This document shows positions 50,832 to 50,864 of a stretch of 50,864 nt of DNA, piece after piece; positions within the stretch are counted from its first letter, which is position 1, and each line of letters opens with the position of its first letter. The notes beneath the pieces were generated by a model. That model made no database searches. It was not told the origin of the DNA and was given only the letters and a program-made list of their open reading frames with translations. Where the stretch lies: NCBI GenBank assembly GCA_949282305.1, contig CASDPB010000025.1, forward strand, positions 1 through 50,864. Direction: 5' to 3'. The position numbers and the translations under genes are program-made. The stretch is from an uncultured Lentisphaeria bacterium. GTDB lineage: Bacteria; Verrucomicrobiota; Lentisphaeria; Victivallales; UBA1829.

Positions 50832-50864
50832 TCCTCTTCATAATAATAAGCCCGAGCTCATTGA

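Noticed and set aside
50602-50841. Minus-strand 79-codon frame at the right edge
   Set aside because: It runs straight through the 14-bp terminator hairpin and encodes no recognisable protein.

Overview
The window reads as chromosomal DNA of a Gram-negative bacterium of the Planctomycetota-Verrucomicrobiota-Lentisphaerota group, most likely a Victivallis-like member of the Lentisphaerota. This is inferred from gene content, not from a marker tree. The pointers are an H-x10-DG pseudopilin with an FTLIELL start beside a GntR-type regulator and a DUF4838 polysaccharide-utilisation protein, a GH95 fucosidase, several AP-endonuclease-2-type sugar isomerases, a lipid A acyltransferase (so an outer membrane), and a Rho factor with a long N/Q-rich extension. 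Genes are mostly dense. Many have AGGAGG-like ribosome sites, and several intergenic gaps carry near-consensus sigma-70 promoters.

Layout. 1-2.5 kb: an 875-base stretch without a gene, tRNA-Ser(UGA) and an orphan phage terminase large subunit. 2.6-7.5 kb: a sugar isomerase, an MFS transporter, and a tight ttcA - signal peptidase I - NTF2-like - amidohydrolase operon. 7.6-12.4 kb (minus strand): a phage-tail-like gene, a propeller lipoprotein, and an operon of two CNNM/CorC-like membrane proteins followed by a Nif11-leader-like peptide. 12.6-18.1 kb: a GntR-PBP regulator, a pseudopilin, a small secreted domain protein and a DUF4838 protein, a likely glycan-responsive locus. 18.2-24.2 kb: an FtsB-like protein, a sodium:solute symporter, a Pro-rich secreted protein, and coaE-rho. 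24.4-30.5 kb: Nudix hydrolase, two small proteins, rsmI, an icd - GNAT - DUF2156 operon and a second sugar isomerase. 30.7-41 kb: GH95, an AT-rich orphan gene, tRNA-Gln(CUG), a DUF2271 protein, an rpsA - unknown - lpxL-type acyltransferase operon, and an AraC regulator divergent from a glycoside-hydrolase-like protein.

41.2-50.6 kb holds the most notable system: nine tightly packed, mostly overlapping co-directional genes that look like a compact aryl-polyene or xanthomonadin-like lipid pathway. They are an acyl carrier protein, a PlsC-type acyltransferase, a PaaK-type adenylating ligase, a radical SAM/SPASM enzyme fused to an ApeP-like hotdog dehydratase, a LolA-like carrier, an RND/MMPL exporter fused to a DUF3261 lipoprotein, an ApeI-like dehydratase, a 4HBT thioesterase and a ketosynthase. 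The proposed logic is as follows. The ligase activates a starter acid, the ketosynthase and dehydratases build a polyene on the carrier protein, the acyltransferase places it on a lipid, and the MMPL/DUF3261/LolA set moves it to the outer membrane. A ketoreductase, a second ketosynthase and a starter-forming lyase are not in the window. The radical SAM-dehydratase fusion and the exporter-lipoprotein fusion are the most unusual parts.

No CRISPR array, insertion sequence or rRNA was recognised.
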